Positions 62,445 through 64,000 of a DNA stretch of 64,000 bases are shown here, piece by piece. Positions within the stretch are counted from its first letter, which is position 1; each line of letters starts with the position of its first letter. Below the pieces are notes generated by a model. The model saw only the letters and a list, made by a program, of their open reading frames with translations. It did no database searches and was not told the DNA's origin. This stretch comes from Paractinoplanes lichenicola (GTDB lineage Bacteria; Actinomycetota; Actinomycetes; Mycobacteriales; Micromonosporaceae). The stretch is from contig NZ_JAENHO010000026.1 of NCBI RefSeq assembly GCF_016785085.1, positions 18,481 through 82,480 of the forward strand, written 5' to 3'. The position numbers and the translations under genes were made by a program.

Positions 62445-63323
62445 CTACGGAACGACGTGCATTCGGTGATAGGCCAGATAGGTAACGTCGATGACGTGGG
62501 ACGGCATGCGGCGCAGCTCGCCGATCTCCTCATCGTTGGCGCTGTATCGAACGGTCCAGCCGTGGTCGACGTAAATGGCCCCGGTGTCAAACATGACGTG
62601 ATGGTTCGGGCACAGGCACAGGATGTTCCCTGCCAAGTCCGGTCCGTGGTGTGGCTTTCCCAGCCCTTGAATGTGTGCCGCTTCGGCATAGCGGCCGGCC
62701 GGAGTCTCGATGCAGATCCCACAGACCTGGCAGTTGTGCCGGTGTAGGGCCTTCACCCGCTGCGCCTTTGCGGTGCTGCGGGCGAGACGTTGAATGGTTG
62801 CTTGCGTGCGGTCGACCGGTCCACGGTGACCGGGAGCCCCAAAACCCTCGTCGTCGAGCAGCAGTTCCGGCTGATCGTCCTGGACCAGGTAGAAGCGCCA
62901 TACCCGGAAACCGTCCCGTCCCGTGGCGTGCCAATAGTCAGCAACCCGAAACAGGCCGTCATAGCGGAACCCGCTCGGGGGCGAGTGGTCCGGAACGCCG
63001 CCAGCGCCGCGGATGACTCGCACCGGGTTCCCGTCAGTACTGCTGCGGGCCAAGCCGGCATTGCCCACGATGAACTCCTGATCGGCCACGTGAACGTCGC
63101 TATCGGGCAGCCGGCCACCATGCCCGGTATAGATCAGTTCGTTGCCATAATCTTCGTCGTCCGGATAACCGCCCGAGACCACGATGGATTCGGAACCGTC
63201 CTTTCCTCCGCAGATGCCGCCCTGAAGCACCCGATGGACTCCGGCATCGTAAAGGGCGCGGCGATCGGCGAACATGGATCCGGGTGGGAAGCCAGCTATC
63301 TCTCCGTAGGTCCTTTTAGCCAT
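62445..63323 (-). CDS. SRA-HNH modification-dependent restriction endonuclease
   Basis: The protein has 292 residues. Residues about 8-155 form an SRA/YDG domain (GSMFADRRALYDAGVHR, IVVSGGYPDDEDYG, IYTGHGG, FRYDGLFRV), which flips out 5-methylcytosine or 5-hydroxymethylcytosine. Residues about 200-255 form an HNH nuclease (CQVCG, AEAAHIQGLG, LCLCPNHHVMFD). It should cut DNA carrying modified cytosines (type IV restriction). No Shine-Dalgarno is seen. Confidence 0.9.
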   Translation of the reverse strand: MAKRTYGEIAGFPPGSMFADRRALYDAGVHRVLQGGICGGKDGSESIVVSGGYPDDEDYGNELIYTGHGGRLPDSDVHVADQEFIVGNAGLARSSTDGNPVRVIRGAGGVPDHSPPSGFRYDGLFRVADYWHATGRDGFRVWRFYLVQDDQPELLLDDEGFGAPGHRGPVDRTQATIQRLARSTAKAQRVKALHRHNCQVCGICIETPAGRYAEAAHIQGLGKPHHGPDLAGNILCLCPNHHVMFDTGAIYVDHGWTVRYSANDEEIGELRRMPSHVIDVTYLAYHRMHVVP

Positions 63324-63403
63324 GGAGGAGATCGAACTTTGAATGGGAATTTACGATTGACTAGTGTGTACTCGACAACCTTACAGAGGACTAGGTCAAG
63401 AAT

Positions 63404-63949
63404 TTACGCGACGGCAGCAGCGAACGCTGTGAAAAGGTCGCCCGACAGCGGCGTCTCAAGCCGCCACGTGATGGCCATCGGCCGCTCGCCCTCATGACTG
63501 ACATAGGTCGCCGGTCCGAGGAACCAGAAAGCTCGCTCGTCGGCCCGGGCCCGCGCAAATAGCAGAATGCGACGGTTCATCGTCGCGTGGCGCTGGTAGC
63601 GCTGCCCCGTCGGGCTCGCGGCCGGCAACGTCGACTGGCTCTCCCAATGAATTAGCTCGGGACTGATGGCGTAATCCCGGTAGCGCGTGGTCGGCGAGAA
63701 ATCTCCGCTGGTCTTGTCCAGGGTGAAGATCAACAGGTCCGCCCTGGCCTTCGCCGCGTCGTAGACACCTTCGCGCCAATCGGGAACCTTGGCGCCCTCT
63801 CCAGCACCGACTGCTGCCAGGATTTCGATCCTTGTGTAGCGGCCATGCACCTGAAGGGGGATGTCCGCCAACGCTGAGTTCCCCCCGGTTTGGCGGAGCT
63901 TCTCAAGCATGATCGACTGATCATGGGGAGGAATTATCCGTGGCCGCAC
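63404..63949 (-). pseudogene. DUF3427-domain fragment, 5' end cut by insertion sequence
   Basis: The frame gives 181 residues. From RYTRIEILAAVG to the end (SPTTRYRDYAISPE, FWFLGPATYVSHEGERPM) it matches DUF3427, the domain at the C terminus of many DEAD/DEAH helicases and restriction proteins. The first codons (MRPRIIPPHD) are the reverse strand of the transposase start and its ribosome site, so the original N-terminal part, likely a helicase, is missing or lies beyond the inserted element. It is 80 bp upstream of the SRA-HNH gene on the same strand. Confidence 0.72.
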
Positions 63950-64000
63950 CGAAGAAGTACCCCGACGAACTACGGGCGAGGGCTGTGCGCCTGTATCGCG
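63911..64000 (+). mobile_element. left end of an IS3-like insertion sequence
   Basis: The sequence TGATCGACTGATCATGGGGA just before the transposase start is a plausible terminal repeat, and the DUF3427 frame loses family similarity here. The exact boundary and the other end are outside what can be seen. Confidence 0.5.
63940..64000 (+). CDS. transposase OrfA, IS3-like, partial at window edge
   Basis: A GTG at 63940 preceded by GGGGAGG opens a frame reading MAAPKKYPDELRARAVRLYR, typical of the first helix of IS3-family OrfA transposases. It runs off the window, so only 20 residues are visible. Confidence 0.75.
   Translation, partial: MAAPKKYPDELRARAVRLYR

Overview
The window is high-GC DNA with many GTG starts, frequent CGTACG hexamers, strong third-position GC and typical actinobacterial families: MmyB-type XRE regulators, PhoX with an internal twin-arginine signal, EfeUOB, an AA10 chitin oxidase and secreted multidomain hydrolases. 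It looks like chromosome of a soil filamentous actinomycete, most plausibly Micromonosporaceae (Actinoplanes-like); the genus is inference. I saw no rRNA, tRNA or CRISPR array.

Layout. 0-2.4 kb: a helix-turn-helix protein translationally coupled to a GT-A-type glycosyltransferase-like protein. 2.4-8.7 kb: a small membrane protein, an MFS carrier behind a perfect inverted repeat, two divergent aldo/keto reductases, an XRE regulator, a zinc alcohol dehydrogenase and a DUF4232 lipoprotein. 8.8-10.4 kb: the most unusual locus. A CHAT-protease-like protein and a two-helix membrane protein are divergent and carry the same short amyloid-signalling-like peptide, one at its N terminus and one at its C terminus; three palindromes spaced exactly 43 bp lie between them, and a small membrane protein follows. 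10.3-14.1 kb: TMEM175-type channel, ArsR-ArsC fusion plus ChrA, a cellulose-binding-domain remnant, and an AraC/VOC pair. 14.2-20.4 kb: the iron-box-controlled efeUOB operon, a BlaI-type regulator and a DHA2 drug exporter. 20.6-29.2 kb: three large secreted proteins (nuclease/nucleotidase chimera, beta-propeller/Ig protein, tandem-domain phosphodiesterase). 29.4-30.9 kb: a methyltransferase interrupted by a 15-bp minisatellite and a strongly G-skewed spacer. 30.9-34.8 kb: a tightly overlapping operon of three PLP enzymes of three different folds, one fused to rhodanese.

35-40.5 kb: XRE regulator/tautomerase pair and two tandem phoX paralogues, each behind a PHO-box-like repeat. 40.7-48.2 kb: signalling block of two STAS proteins, a degenerate GGDEF + EAL protein coupled to a PAS protein, and a NarL-type two-component system divergent from an internally duplicated membrane protein. 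48.2-54.1 kb: membrane protein with a degenerate HerA/TraG-like core, LacI regulator with a GH30 hydrolase, and an SDR/MerR pair. 54.1-57.8 kb: repeat-rich spacer, a split acyltransferase/SGNH pair, and DUF3618/holin-like envelope proteins. 57.9-62 kb: OmpR-type two-component system followed by an AA10 copper oxidase coupled to a DUF305 lipoprotein. 62-64 kb: VOC protein, an SRA-HNH modification-dependent nuclease, a DUF3427 fragment, and the first codons of an IS3-like transposase at the window edge.

Themes are phosphate and nucleic-acid scavenging (two PhoX, nuclease/nucleotidase, phosphodiesterase), polysaccharide attack (AA10, GH30, CBM2 remnant), metal handling, and two candidate defence loci (CHAT cassette; truncated SRA-HNH/DUF3427 module).
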